Assembly: GCF_001941965.1 (NCBI RefSeq)
Contig: NZ_MKZO01000023.1
Location: 1 to 64,000 of the forward strand
Source: Pseudomonas putida
GTDB taxonomy: Bacteria > Pseudomonadota > Gammaproteobacteria > Pseudomonadales > Pseudomonadaceae
Length of the DNA stretch: 64,000 bases
Direction of reading: 5' to 3'
This document shows, one piece after another, positions 42,233-50,781 of this stretch; the stretch's first letter is position 1, and each line of letters begins with the position of its first letter. Under the pieces are notes generated by a model, which saw only the letters and a program-made list of their open reading frames with translations, was not told the origin of the DNA and made no database searches. The position numbers and the translations under genes are program-made.

Positions 42233-42870
42233 ACACTCCCCAATCCTCGCGGCGCCCGGCTGCCGCCGTGGTGGCGCAAAGCCTGCTCTGGCTCTGGCTG
42301 CTCGGTCTCAGCGTCATCGTGGCCCTCGGCTACCAGGCGATGAGCGACCAGGCCGACGAGGAACGGCTCGACTCCCGTTTGCAACGCCTCGAAGCGCAGG
42401 CGGTGGCCTTGGCCGAGACCATCGGAACCATCCAGCAGCGTCCGCAGGTCGCAACGGCGGCGGACCTCAAAGACACCCGCCAAATCCTGGAAGCACGCGC
42501 TTCCCAAGTTGAGAAGACATTGAGCAGCTACGCAGCAGCCGACGACCTTCAGGCGCTGCGCGCGGAGATCGAGCAGATCAAGACGCGTCAGACCGCCGCG
42601 CGTGCAGCAACACCCGCCCAGCCGCGCACATCGAGCAAGCCCGCCGCCAAGCCTGAACCGCCGCCACTGCCGTTCCGCATCGTCGGCGCCGAACTGCGCG
42701 CCGGCCAGCTCAGTGTGTCCGTCGCGCCGAGCAGCGGGGACTTCACGCCCGACCAGCTTCAGGTGCTGTTGCCCGGTGATGCGGTCGGTCCATGGCGCTT
42801 GCAGGCAATCGATGGCAGCGCTGCGGTGTTCCAAGCCGGCGAACAGATCCGTCGCGTGGCGATTCCCTGA
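42229..42870 (+). CDS. putative membrane protein of the transfer operon
   Basis: A 213-residue protein with one N-terminal membrane helix (about 17-37: SLLWLWLLGLSVIVALGY), a coiled-coil-like stretch with many charged residues (about 45-130), a Pro/Ala linker and a C-terminal beta-rich domain (LPFRIVGAELRAGQLSVSVAPSSG). The layout suggests a periplasmic scaffold anchored in the inner membrane. I cannot name the family with confidence. It overlaps the preceding lipoprotein gene. Confidence 0.7.
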   Translation: MNTPQSSRRPAAAVVAQSLLWLWLLGLSVIVALGYQAMSDQADEERLDSRLQRLEAQAVALAETIGTIQQRPQVATAADLKDTRQILEARASQVEKTLSSYAAADDLQALRAEIEQIKTRQTAARAATPAQPRTSSKPAAKPEPPPLPFRIVGAELRAGQLSVSVAPSSGDFTPDQLQVLLPGDAVGPWRLQAIDGSAAVFQAGEQIRRVAIP

Positions 42871-42884
42871 TCGGAGCACACGAC

Positions 42885-43610
42885 ATGAAGCCGTCGATCA
42901 TCCTTTCCGCACTCCTACTGGCTTCAGTCCAGTGGCCCGCGTGGGCGCAACAGCCAGCCACAGCTCCAGCCCGCAATGCGCAGAGCCAGGAGCGCCCGCT
43001 GGCCGCCCGCGTCCTGGACGACCGAGTAGCAAGCAACTGGGGGCTCCAACCCCAGGAATGGGCGCGTTACCGCGAGCTGATGGATGGGCCGCTGGGCATC
43101 TACTCGCCAAACCTGGACCCGCTGTCTGCCCTAGGCATCGAGGCACGCACCGACGAAGAACGGCGGCGCTATGCAGAGCTGCAGGTGCAAGTCGAGGCTC
43201 GCCGCGTCGAGAAGCTGCTCGCCTACCAACGTGCCTACGACGAAGCCTGGCAGCGCCTGAACCCCGGCATGCAGCGCGTGAACCTGCCCGACGACGGGCC
43301 GGGCACCGGCACCGCGCGCGGCAGCGGTCGCATGGCGGTGTTCGTCAAGGACGGCTGCGCGGCCTGTGGGCAGCTCGTGCAGCGGCTGCAATCCTCGGGT
43401 GCCGAGTTCGACCTGTATATGGTGGGCAGCCGCCAGGACGACGCACGCATCCGCGACTGGGCCAAGCGCGCGCAGATCGACCCGGCGCGCGTGCGCAGCG
43501 GCAGCATTACCCTCAACCACGACGGCGGCCGCTGGCTGTCGCTGGGCCTGCCCGGTGACTTGCCCGCGGCTGTGCGCGAGGTGAACGGCCAATGGCAGCG
43601 CCAGCCGTAG
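42885..43610 (+). CDS. TIGR03759-type secreted ICE protein
   Basis: A 241-residue periplasmic protein (signal peptide to about residue 21, AWAQQP). It matches the PFL_4693/TIGR03759 family: NWGLQPQEWARYRELMDGPLGIYSPNLDPLSALGIEART, then a thioredoxin-like C-terminal part with Cys158-Ala-Ala-Cys161 (GCAACGQLV). The CxxC suggests redox chemistry or a structural disulfide within the transfer apparatus. The start at 42885 has GGAG 8 nt upstream; the 3' end overlaps the next gene. Confidence 0.82.
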   Translation: MKPSIILSALLLASVQWPAWAQQPATAPARNAQSQERPLAARVLDDRVASNWGLQPQEWARYRELMDGPLGIYSPNLDPLSALGIEARTDEERRRYAELQVQVEARRVEKLLAYQRAYDEAWQRLNPGMQRVNLPDDGPGTGTARGSGRMAVFVKDGCAACGQLVQRLQSSGAEFDLYMVGSRQDDARIRDWAKRAQIDPARVRSGSITLNHDGGRWLSLGLPGDLPAAVREVNGQWQRQP

Positions 43611-44197
43611 CGGCCACCTCCTTCTCGCAGCTCTTGTGCGCACTGGTGCTCGCTACCGGCCTGTGCGCCTGCGCCGTCCATGCCCAGGAGATTCCGCCAC
43701 CTGCCTACCAGCTCGCCGCCCAGCAGGCGGGCATCCCCTCGACCGTGCTCTACGCCGTGGCCTTGCAGGAGAGCGGCGTTCGACGCAACGGGCGCATCGT
43801 GCCGTGGCCGTGGTCCCTCAATGTCGCCGGCCAGTCGCGCCGCTTCGCCACGCGCGCCGACGCCTGCTCGGGCTTGCAACAGGCAATGCGTACCACGCCC
43901 CACACGCGCATCGATGCAGGCCTGGTCCAGATCAACCTCGGCTACCACAAGCATCGCTTCACCAGCGCGTGCGACCTGCTGGACCCGTATCGAAACCTCG
44001 CCATCGCCGCTGAAATCCTGAACGAGCAGCACACGTCCGGCGAAGACTGGCTGCTCGCGATCGGCCGCTACCACCGTCCTGCGGGCGGCGAGCCCGCCGC
44101 CCGCTACCGGCGCAGCGTGTCGCGCCATCTCGCGCGTGTGCAGGGCGCACATCCAAACGCCGCGGTGCTCGCCGCGCGCCAGGAGACTTCCCCATGA
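43592..44197 (+). CDS. lytic transglycosylase
   Basis: A 201-residue secreted SLT-type lytic transglycosylase. After a signal peptide (LCALVLATGLCACAVHA), the catalytic glutamate is Glu60 in ALQESG; the later part has GLVQINLGYHKHRF, and DPYRNLAIAAEIL, all diagnostic of the goose-lysozyme-like fold. It should open local gaps in peptidoglycan for the conjugation channel. It overlaps the genes on both sides, so it is tightly embedded in the operon. Confidence 0.92.
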   Translation: MAAPAVAATSFSQLLCALVLATGLCACAVHAQEIPPPAYQLAAQQAGIPSTVLYAVALQESGVRRNGRIVPWPWSLNVAGQSRRFATRADACSGLQQAMRTTPHTRIDAGLVQINLGYHKHRFTSACDLLDPYRNLAIAAEILNEQHTSGEDWLLAIGRYHRPAGGEPAARYRRSVSRHLARVQGAHPNAAVLAARQETSP

Positions 44198-44733
44198 CAA
44201 AATCCCATCTGGCCCTGCGGGGCCTGCTTGTGCTGCTGGCAGGTCTGCCGCTGGCATCGCGTGCCGGCGATCCGCTGATCGTGGTCGAAGATCGCGGTGG
44301 CACGTCGGCGCTGCCGTACTACGAGGCCCTCAACCTCCAGGCGCGCGCCGATGTCCCGGGCCGGCCGCCCATTCCGACGCCACAGGTTCCCGCCACACCC
44401 GCGGACGAGGCAGCGATGCTGCCGGTGCGTAGCGCCAAGCTCACGCCCGGCACCGTCGCGCGGCGCGTGATCGAAGCGCCCGGCCTGCGGCCGTTCGTGG
44501 TCATCGGCGACGACGACGCCTCCCGGGCCTGGCTGCAGCGCCGCGGCGTCGCTTTGCGCGAACGCGGCGCGGTCGGCCTCGTGGTCAATGTCGAGACCGC
44601 GCAGGGCCTGGCACGGTTGCGTGCCCTGGTGCCGGGCGTGCCGCTCGCGCCCGTAGCCGGAGACGACCTGGCCGATCGCCTGGGGCTGCGGCACTACCCG
44701 GCGCTGATCACGGCCACCGGCATCGAGCAATGA
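44194..44733 (+). CDS. TIGR03765-type ICE protein
   Basis: A 179-residue secreted protein (signal peptide RGLLVLLAGLPLASRAG) that fits the PFL_4695/TIGR03765 family: PLIVVEDRGGTSALPYYEALN near the mature N-terminus and a C-terminal domain with VVIGDDDASRAWLQRRGVALRERGAVGLVVNV and LGLRHYPALITATGIEQ. Its function is unknown, but the family is invariably next to TraD in these elements. It overlaps the transglycosylase gene by 4 bp. Confidence 0.82.
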   Translation: MTKSHLALRGLLVLLAGLPLASRAGDPLIVVEDRGGTSALPYYEALNLQARADVPGRPPIPTPQVPATPADEAAMLPVRSAKLTPGTVARRVIEAPGLRPFVVIGDDDASRAWLQRRGVALRERGAVGLVVNVETAQGLARLRALVPGVPLAPVAGDDLADRLGLRHYPALITATGIEQ

Positions 44734-44737
44734 AGCC

Positions 44738-46927
44738 ATGTCGGGGAAACAGCCGGTCGAGGTTCTGCTACGCCCAGCGGTGGAGCTATACACCGTCGCG
44801 GCGTGTGCAGGCGCCGCGTTTCTGTGCCTGGTGGCCCCATGGTCGCTCGCGCTGAGCCCGTCGATGGGCGTCGGCAGCGCGCTGGCTTTCGGCGCTTACG
44901 GCGCGATCCGCTATCGCGATGCCCGCGTGATCCTGCGCTACCGACGCAACATCCGCCGCCTGTCGCGCTACGTGATGACGAGCAAGGACGTGCCCGTCAG
45001 CCAGCAGCGGCTTTTCATCGGGCGCGGGTTCCTGTGGGAACAAAAACACACCCATAGGCTGATGCAGACGTACCGGCCGGAGTTCCGCCGATACGTCGAG
45101 CCGACGCCTGCCTACCGGCTGGCACGGCGACTGGAGGAGCGGCTGGAGTTCGCGCCGTTCCCGCTATCCCGGCTGTCCGCGCTCACGGGCTGGGATGCTC
45201 CTTTCAACCCGGTGCGTCCGCTGCCGCCTGTGGGCGGCCTGCCACGCCTGCACGGCATCGAACCGGACGAGGTGGACGTCAGCCTTCCGCTCGGCGAGCG
45301 TGTCGGGCACTCGCTGGTGCTGGGCACCACGCGCGTGGGCAAGACGCGACTGGCCGAGTTGTTCGTGACCCAGGACATCCGCCGCAAGAGCGCTGCCGGC
45401 GAGCACGAAGTCGTGATCGTCATCGACCCCAAAGGGGATGCGGACCTCTTGAAGCGCATGTATGTCGAGGCCAAGCGCGCCGGCCGTGAAGGCGAGTTTT
45501 ACATCTTCCACTTGGGCTGGCCGGAGATCAGCGCCCGCTACAACGCGGTGGGCCGATTCGGTCGCATCTCGGAAGTCGCCACCCGTATCGCAGGGCAACT
45601 CTCCGGTGAAGGCAATAGCGCGGCCTTCAGGGAGTTCGCGTGGCGCTTCGTCAACATCATTGCTCGTGCCCTGGTGGAACTGGGACAGCGCCCGGACTAC
45701 ATGCTGATCCAGCGGCACGTCATCAACATCGACGCGCTGTTTATCGAGTACGCCCAGCACTACTTCGCCAAGACCGAGCCCAAGGCCTGGGAGGTGATCG
45801 TCCAGATCGAGGCCAAGCTCAACGAGAAGAACATCCCGCGCAACATGATCGGGCGAGAGAAGCGCGTGGTTGCGCTGGAGCAGTATCTCTCCCAGGCGCG
45901 CAACTACGACCCGGTGCTCGACGGACTGCGCTCGGCAGTTCGGTACGACAAGACCTACTTCGACAAGATCGTCGCGTCATTGCTGCCGTTGTTGGAAAAG
46001 CTAACCAGCGGCAAGATCGCGCAGCTCCTGGCACCGAACTATTCCGACCTGGCCGACCCGCGCCCGATCTTCGATTGGATGCAAGTCATCAGGAAGCGCG
46101 CCATCGTCTATGTGGGACTGGACGCGCTGTCCGACGCCGAGGTTGCCGCAGCGGTCGGCAACTCCATGTTCTCCGACCTGGTTTCGGTCGCGGGCCATAT
46201 CTACAAGCACGGAATCGACGATGGCCTGCCAGACGCCTCGGCTGGCGCGCGCGTACCGATCAACGTCCATGCGGATGAATTCAATGAACTCATGGGTGAC
46301 GAATTCGTGCCGCTTATCAACAAAGGCGGCGGCGCCGGGCTGCAAGTCACCGCGTACACGCAGACCCTCTCGGACATCGAGGCCCGCATCGGCAATCGCG
46401 CGAAAGCTGGCCAGGTGATCGGCAACTTCAACAACCTGTTCATGCTGCGCGTGCGCGAGACTGCCACTGCCGAACTGCTGACGCGGCAGTTGCCGAAGGT
46501 CGAGGTCTATACCACTACCATCGTCTCCGGGGCAACCGACAGTTCGGACATCCGCGGCGCGACGGATTTCACGTCGAACACCCAGGACCGCATCAGCATG
46601 TCCAGCGTGCCGATGATCGAGCCATCGCACGTAGTCGGCCTGCCAAAAGGCCAATGCTTCGCGCTGCTGCAGGGCGGCCAGCTTTGGAAGGTTCGCATGC
46701 CGCTGCCGCTACCAGACCCGGATGAAGTGATGCCGACGGACCTGCAACAACTGGCAGGGTACATGCGCCAGAGCTACAGCGAGGCTACGCAGTGGTGGGA
46801 GTTCACCAGTTCCCCGGCCTTGCAGGATGCGGCCTTGCCCGATGACCTGCTGGATGATGCTGCTCCAGCCGAGCCTGCTGCGGTGGCCACCGACACCGAC
46901 CACAGTGGCGACGAGGCCGCGCCGTGA
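44738..46927 (+). CDS. traD: type IV coupling protein TraD
   Basis: A 729-residue coupling ATPase of the SXT/PFGI-1 TraD type (TIGR03743). Two membrane helices near residues 19-58 are followed by the P-loop domain with Walker A LGTTRVGKTR (near 195) and Walker B VIVIDPKGDADLL (near 228). The C-terminus is acidic. It brings the relaxase-DNA complex to the channel at the inner membrane. It follows the TIGR03765 gene after 4 bp and overlaps the next by 4 bp. Confidence 0.92.
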   Translation: MSGKQPVEVLLRPAVELYTVAACAGAAFLCLVAPWSLALSPSMGVGSALAFGAYGAIRYRDARVILRYRRNIRRLSRYVMTSKDVPVSQQRLFIGRGFLWEQKHTHRLMQTYRPEFRRYVEPTPAYRLARRLEERLEFAPFPLSRLSALTGWDAPFNPVRPLPPVGGLPRLHGIEPDEVDVSLPLGERVGHSLVLGTTRVGKTRLAELFVTQDIRRKSAAGEHEVVIVIDPKGDADLLKRMYVEAKRAGREGEFYIFHLGWPEISARYNAVGRFGRISEVATRIAGQLSGEGNSAAFREFAWRFVNIIARALVELGQRPDYMLIQRHVINIDALFIEYAQHYFAKTEPKAWEVIVQIEAKLNEKNIPRNMIGREKRVVALEQYLSQARNYDPVLDGLRSAVRYDKTYFDKIVASLLPLLEKLTSGKIAQLLAPNYSDLADPRPIFDWMQVIRKRAIVYVGLDALSDAEVAAAVGNSMFSDLVSVAGHIYKHGIDDGLPDASAGARVPINVHADEFNELMGDEFVPLINKGGGAGLQVTAYTQTLSDIEARIGNRAKAGQVIGNFNNLFMLRVRETATAELLTRQLPKVEVYTTTIVSGATDSSDIRGATDFTSNTQDRISMSSVPMIEPSHVVGLPKGQCFALLQGGQLWKVRMPLPLPDPDEVMPTDLQQLAGYMRQSYSEATQWWEFTSSPALQDAALPDDLLDDAAPAEPAAVATDTDHSGDEAAP

Positions 46928-47673
46928 AGGACGCCGCCTCGACCGCGCAGCGGGAGCAGAATCAGCGCCAGGGCCTGATCGTCGGCACCATCACCTTGCC
47001 GTTTCGCTTGCTTGGAGTGCTGATCGGCTCGCTGCTGTTCTCGATCGTGGTGGAGTGCGTCGGCATGCACCTGTTCTGGAAGGACCAGGGCTGGCGCCAT
47101 TCCCAGCAGATGTTGCAGTACGAGCTTGGGCATCTGTCCAACCACTTCACGCGCAGCGTGGTCGTGCAGGAGCCGGGGCGCACGGCGCACGAGTTGGTGG
47201 ATACAGGCTACGAATGGGTGTTTGTTCGCTCCGGGCTGCTGGCGCGCATGAGCCAGACCGCCGAGCGCGTCCGCGCGCCCAGCCACGAGCAGGCGCGCAA
47301 CTTCCGCTACTACATCAGCCAAGCCTATGTCTGGGCCGAGAGCTACCTGATCGCCGCGGCCTTCACGACGCTGACCTTCCTAGTGCGCCTGCTGGTCCTG
47401 GTGCTCACGCTGCCACTGATCTTCACGGCTGCTTTCGTCGGTCTGATTGACGGTCTGGTGCGACGTGACGTGCGCAGGTTCGGCGCGGGCCGCGAATCCG
47501 GGTTCATCTACCACCGCGCGAAAGCCAGCCTTATGCCCCTGGCCGTGCTGCCGTGGATCACGTACCTGGCACTGCCGATCTCGGTGCATCCATTGCTGAT
47601 CCTGTTGCCGAGCGCCGCCTTGCTGGGACTGGCCGTGAGCCTGACTGCGGGCAGCTTCAAGAAGTACCTCTAG
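46924..47673 (+). CDS. TIGR03747-type ICE membrane protein
   Basis: A 249-residue integral membrane protein with a helix near residues 20-45, two near 140-175 and two near 195-240. It matches the PFL_4697/TIGR03747 family, which always follows traD in these elements, and is the last gene of the first transfer operon. Its role in the channel is not known. Confidence 0.85.
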   Translation: MKDAASTAQREQNQRQGLIVGTITLPFRLLGVLIGSLLFSIVVECVGMHLFWKDQGWRHSQQMLQYELGHLSNHFTRSVVVQEPGRTAHELVDTGYEWVFVRSGLLARMSQTAERVRAPSHEQARNFRYYISQAYVWAESYLIAAAFTTLTFLVRLLVLVLTLPLIFTAAFVGLIDGLVRRDVRRFGAGRESGFIYHRAKASLMPLAVLPWITYLALPISVHPLLILLPSAALLGLAVSLTAGSFKKYL

Positions 47674-47702
47674 CCGATCAATCCGGTCATCCGCAGGTTC
47701 CT

Positions 47703-47710
47703 ATTGTTTG
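47703..47710 (+). promoter_or_regulatory. ATTGTTTG element, operon 2
   Basis: ATTGTTTG begins 69 nt before the start at 47772 in the 98-bp gap after the TIGR03747 gene. CTGATCA at 47750-47756 is shared, at a similar distance, with operon 3. Confidence 0.5.
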
Positions 47711-47771
47711 CGGCCTGAAACAGCCCTGATCTCCACGATCTAGCCATTGCTGATCACACAGGAATGGCGCG

Positions 47772-48155
47772 ATGTTGGCTCCGATCTGGCTGCGCGCCGC
47801 GCATCGCGGCGTGCCCACTTTTCTCGTGACGGCCCTTGTGTTGGGCCAGTCCTCGATGGCCTTGGCCGAGTCCCCAGCGCAGCGTCAGGAGCTGGTCGCA
47901 GCGCTGCGCCAACTCGACGCGCTGGAGCGCACGGTCGCCGACAGCGCCGCGCATGCCCCCATCCAGCCGGGCGAGCGCTACCACTTCGACTACCCGAGGC
48001 TGCTGGCTGACCTGGCGCGCGTGCGCGCCGGCATCCAGGCCCATCTCACACCGTCGCGCGCCCAGCCGCGCGACCCGTCCGAATTGGCCGGCGACTACCG
48101 CACGGAGCGGGTCGTCCCGCCATCACCGCCGACGACCGCGGAGGGCAAGCCATGA
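47772..48155 (+). CDS. RAQPRD-family ICE protein
   Basis: A 127-residue secreted protein (signal peptide to about residue 32) that contains the family name motif RAQPRD near residue 95 (SRAQPRDPSELAGDY). TIGR01690 members are small periplasmic proteins at the start of this operon in PFGI-1-class ICEs, of unknown function. It overlaps the next gene by 4 bp. Confidence 0.9.
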   Translation: MLAPIWLRAAHRGVPTFLVTALVLGQSSMALAESPAQRQELVAALRQLDALERTVADSAAHAPIQPGERYHFDYPRLLADLARVRAGIQAHLTPSRAQPRDPSELAGDYRTERVVPPSPPTTAEGKP

Positions 48156-48385
48156 ACGGCGCCCAGGTCTCGGCATTTCAAGCCAACAGCGGCATCGCAC
48201 CTTCAGCGATGGCGACCGTCCTGGTCGGCGTCGTGTTCGCGGTCCTGCTCGTCTGGGGCGTCTGGGCCATGCGAACGGCCTACGTGGGGTGGTCCGAGAG
48301 CCGCCTCAACCAGCGCCAGTTCCTCGGCGTCTGCATCCGATTCGTCGCGATGTACCTCGTCCTGACTTTCTTCCTCCTCTCCTGA
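48152..48385 (+). CDS. TIGR03758-type small membrane protein
   Basis: A 77-residue protein with two membrane helices (about 20-42 and 55-77). It matches the PFL_4701/TIGR03758 family and overlaps the RAQPRD gene. It is probably an inner-membrane subunit of the mating channel, comparable in size to VirB2/VirB3-like proteins. Confidence 0.85.
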   Translation: MNGAQVSAFQANSGIAPSAMATVLVGVVFAVLLVWGVWAMRTAYVGWSESRLNQRQFLGVCIRFVAMYLVLTFFLLS

Positions 48386-48401
48386 CCTGAAAGGCATGAC
48401 C

Positions 48402-48761
48402 ATGCAAAACCGCATCCTCAATTCCCGTCTTGCCCAGCGCGCCGCCGTGGCCCTGGGCGCCGCTGCGCTGCCCGTGCTGTCGTTCGCGCAGGGTCTGCCG
48501 CAATTGGAGAACCCGACCCGCGGCACGGGCAACGGCATCATGGAAACGATCCGCAACTACGGCTACGACATCATCATGCTCGTAGCCCTGCTGGTGGTGG
48601 CGTCGATGTTCATCGGCGTGTGCTACCACGCTTACGGGACCTACGCGGAAATCCACACAGGCCGCAAGACGTGGGGCCAGTTCGGCCTCACGGTCGCCAT
48701 CGGCGCCGTCCTGCTCGTGATCGGCATCTGGCTGCTCACCGAAGCCACCGGCATCCTGTAA
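48402..48761 (+). CDS. TIGR03745-type membrane protein (pilin-like)
   Basis: A 119-residue protein with a signal peptide (LAQRAAVALGAAALPVLSFAQ) and two membrane helices (about 50-70 and 95-115), the layout of a VirB2-like pilin precursor; it fits the PFL_4702/TIGR03745 family. I prefer the ATG at 48402 to the one at 48396 because AAGG at 48391-48394 is 7 nt before 48402 but only 1 nt before 48396. It may be the conjugative pilus subunit. Confidence 0.82.
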   Translation: MQNRILNSRLAQRAAVALGAAALPVLSFAQGLPQLENPTRGTGNGIMETIRNYGYDIIMLVALLVVASMFIGVCYHAYGTYAEIHTGRKTWGQFGLTVAIGAVLLVIGIWLLTEATGIL

Positions 48762-48773
48762 GGCGAGGCCGGT

Positions 48774-49172
48774 ATGTCTGAGCAGCAGCACGTCCGTGCG
48801 GACGGGACCGTGACGTTCCTTCCGCACCGGCTCAACCGCCACCCCGTTGTCGTGCGCGGCCTCACCGCCGACGAGCTGTGGATCTGCTGCGGCTTGTCCG
48901 GCGCCGCCGGCCTGCTGGTCGGCGCGCCGCTGTCGTGGGTGTTCCGCACGATCGCGCTAGCTCCCACGTTCGTCGTCCTGGGCGTGGCCTTGGGCGTGTT
49001 CATCGGCGGCGGCATTCTTCGCCGCCTCAAACGCGGGCGTCCCGACACCTGGCTGTATCGGCAACTGCAATGGCGCATTGCGACACGTCATCCACTGATG
49101 GCGGGTTGGGTGGGCGGCCATGTGCTGATCTCGCGTTCCGGCTTCTGGACCACCCGAAGGAGCGCGCGATGA
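48774..49172 (+). CDS. TIGR03750-type conjugal transfer protein
   Basis: A 132-residue protein with two membrane helices (about 40-62 and 65-85) and a basic C-terminus. It fits the TIGR03750 family, the VirB3-like inner-membrane subunit of these systems. It overlaps the next gene by 4 bp. Confidence 0.85.
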   Translation: MSEQQHVRADGTVTFLPHRLNRHPVVVRGLTADELWICCGLSGAAGLLVGAPLSWVFRTIALAPTFVVLGVALGVFIGGGILRRLKRGRPDTWLYRQLQWRIATRHPLMAGWVGGHVLISRSGFWTTRRSAR

Positions 49173-49858
49173 GCCGCTTCAAGAACGAGATCACCCACCT
49201 GCAGGCGCACATCAAGACGCTTCGCCTGGGGGCTGGCGCCCTGGTCATCGTCGCCCTGGTCATGGGCGGCGGCTGGTGGAGCGCTCCGCGCGATCTGACC
49301 ATCCACGTTCCGCCTGACCTGCGCTCCGGCAGTACCAGGAAGTGGTGGGAAGTGCCGCCCGAATCGGTCTATGCGTTCACGTTCTACGTGTTCCAGACGC
49401 TCAACCGCTGGCCGACGAATGGCGAAGAGGACTACGCGCGCAACCTCCACACGCTCTCGCCGTATCTCACCCCGTCCTGCCAGGCCTTCCTTCGCGCGGA
49501 CTACGACTACCGCCGCAGCACGGGCGAGCTGCGCCAGCGCGTGCGCGGGATTTATGAAATCCCCGGCCGCGGCTACGGCGACGACCCTACGGCGCGCGTG
49601 CGCGTGGTCTCCGACCGCGACTGGGTGGTGACGCTGGACATCACCGCCGACGAGTACTACGGCGCCGAGCAAGTCAAGCGCGCTCTGGTGCGCTATCCAG
49701 TGAAGGTCACGCGGGTGGACGTCGATCCTGCCCGCAACCCGTTCGGCCTGGCGCTCGACTGCTATGAGGGCGCGCCCCAGCGCATCAGCACGCCGGAGCC
49801 AACGCGCCCGGCGTCTGGCGGCCTGTCTCCGCAAGCGCCCCAAGGAGAAACCCCATGA
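49169..49858 (+). CDS. TIGR03746-type ICE protein (TraE-like)
   Basis: A 229-residue bitopic inner-membrane protein (helix about 21-39) with a periplasmic domain carrying WWEVPPESVYAFTFYVFQTLNRWPTNGEEDY and YEIPGRGYGDDPTARVRVVSDRDWVVTLDI. It matches the PFL_4703/TIGR03746 family and resembles VirB8/TraE scaffolding subunits. The start overlaps the previous stop; the gene overlaps the next by 4 bp. Confidence 0.87.
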   Translation: MSRFKNEITHLQAHIKTLRLGAGALVIVALVMGGGWWSAPRDLTIHVPPDLRSGSTRKWWEVPPESVYAFTFYVFQTLNRWPTNGEEDYARNLHTLSPYLTPSCQAFLRADYDYRRSTGELRQRVRGIYEIPGRGYGDDPTARVRVVSDRDWVVTLDITADEYYGAEQVKRALVRYPVKVTRVDVDPARNPFGLALDCYEGAPQRISTPEPTRPASGGLSPQAPQGETP

Positions 49859-50781
49859 AGCATCCTGTACTCACGCTGCTGGGGCTGTTGGCCGTGGCCG
49901 CCGCTCCTGCTGTCCAGGCAGTGGAGATCCTGCGCTGGGAACGTATGCCGTTGGCGGTGCCGCTGAAGGTCGGCCACGAGCGCATCGTGTTCATCGACCG
50001 CAACGTCCGCGTGGGCGTACCTGCGGGCGTCGGCGAGCGCCTACGGGTGCAGAGCGCGGGCGGCGCGGTGTACCTGCGCGCCAGCGAGCCGATCGAGCCC
50101 ACGCGGCTGCAATTGCAGGACGCCGACACGGGCGCGCTGATCCTGCTGGACATTGCGGCGGAGCCAGCCAAGGACGGCGAAGCCGAGCTGGAACCAGTGC
50201 GCATCGTCGAGGGCAACAGCACCCCGGCGCGCTATGGCGATCAGCCCGGCGATGACAACGAAGCTCCGGCGCGCGCCCAGGACCAGGCCGGCGCGCGAGC
50301 GGCGCGACGCGAGACCCCGGTGTCGGTTGTCCTGACGCGCTTTGCCGCACAGAACCTCTACGCGCCGCTACGCACCGTGGAGCCGCTGCCGAGCGTCATG
50401 CGGGTGAACCTGCGCCGTGACCTCGACCTCGGCACGCTGATGCCGACGCTGCCCGTGCGCGCGGTCGCGCTCGCGTCATGGCGTCTGGAAGACCAGTGGG
50501 TGACCGCCGTGCGCCTGACCAACAGCAGCAGCGGCTGGATCACCCTGGACCCGCGCGTGCTGCAAGGCGATTTCCTCACCGCCACCTTCCAACACGAGGC
50601 GCTTGGCCCGCGCGGGACGCCCGAGGACACGACCGTTCTGTACCTGGTGACGCGCGGGCGTGGCCTTGCGCAATCGCTGCTACCAGCGGTCAACCGCTTC
50701 GACCCGGCCGTGCATCTCCCGCAACCGGAAGCCGGTTCCCAGGATGGCACCGACCGCAAGGAGGTCCGCCATGCGCAGTAA
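49855..50781 (+). CDS. TIGR03749-type ICE protein (TraK-like)
   Basis: A 308-residue secreted protein (signal peptide to about residue 22) that fits the PFL_4704/TIGR03749 family. The beta-rich C-terminal half (WRLEDQWVTAVRLTNSSSGWITLDPRVLQGDFLTATFQHEALGPRGTPEDTT) resembles the VirB9/TraK outer-ring component of type IV secretion systems. It overlaps the next gene by 11 bp. Confidence 0.87.
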   Translation: MKHPVLTLLGLLAVAAAPAVQAVEILRWERMPLAVPLKVGHERIVFIDRNVRVGVPAGVGERLRVQSAGGAVYLRASEPIEPTRLQLQDADTGALILLDIAAEPAKDGEAELEPVRIVEGNSTPARYGDQPGDDNEAPARAQDQAGARAARRETPVSVVLTRFAAQNLYAPLRTVEPLPSVMRVNLRRDLDLGTLMPTLPVRAVALASWRLEDQWVTAVRLTNSSSGWITLDPRVLQGDFLTATFQHEALGPRGTPEDTTVLYLVTRGRGLAQSLLPAVNRFDPAVHLPQPEAGSQDGTDRKEVRHAQ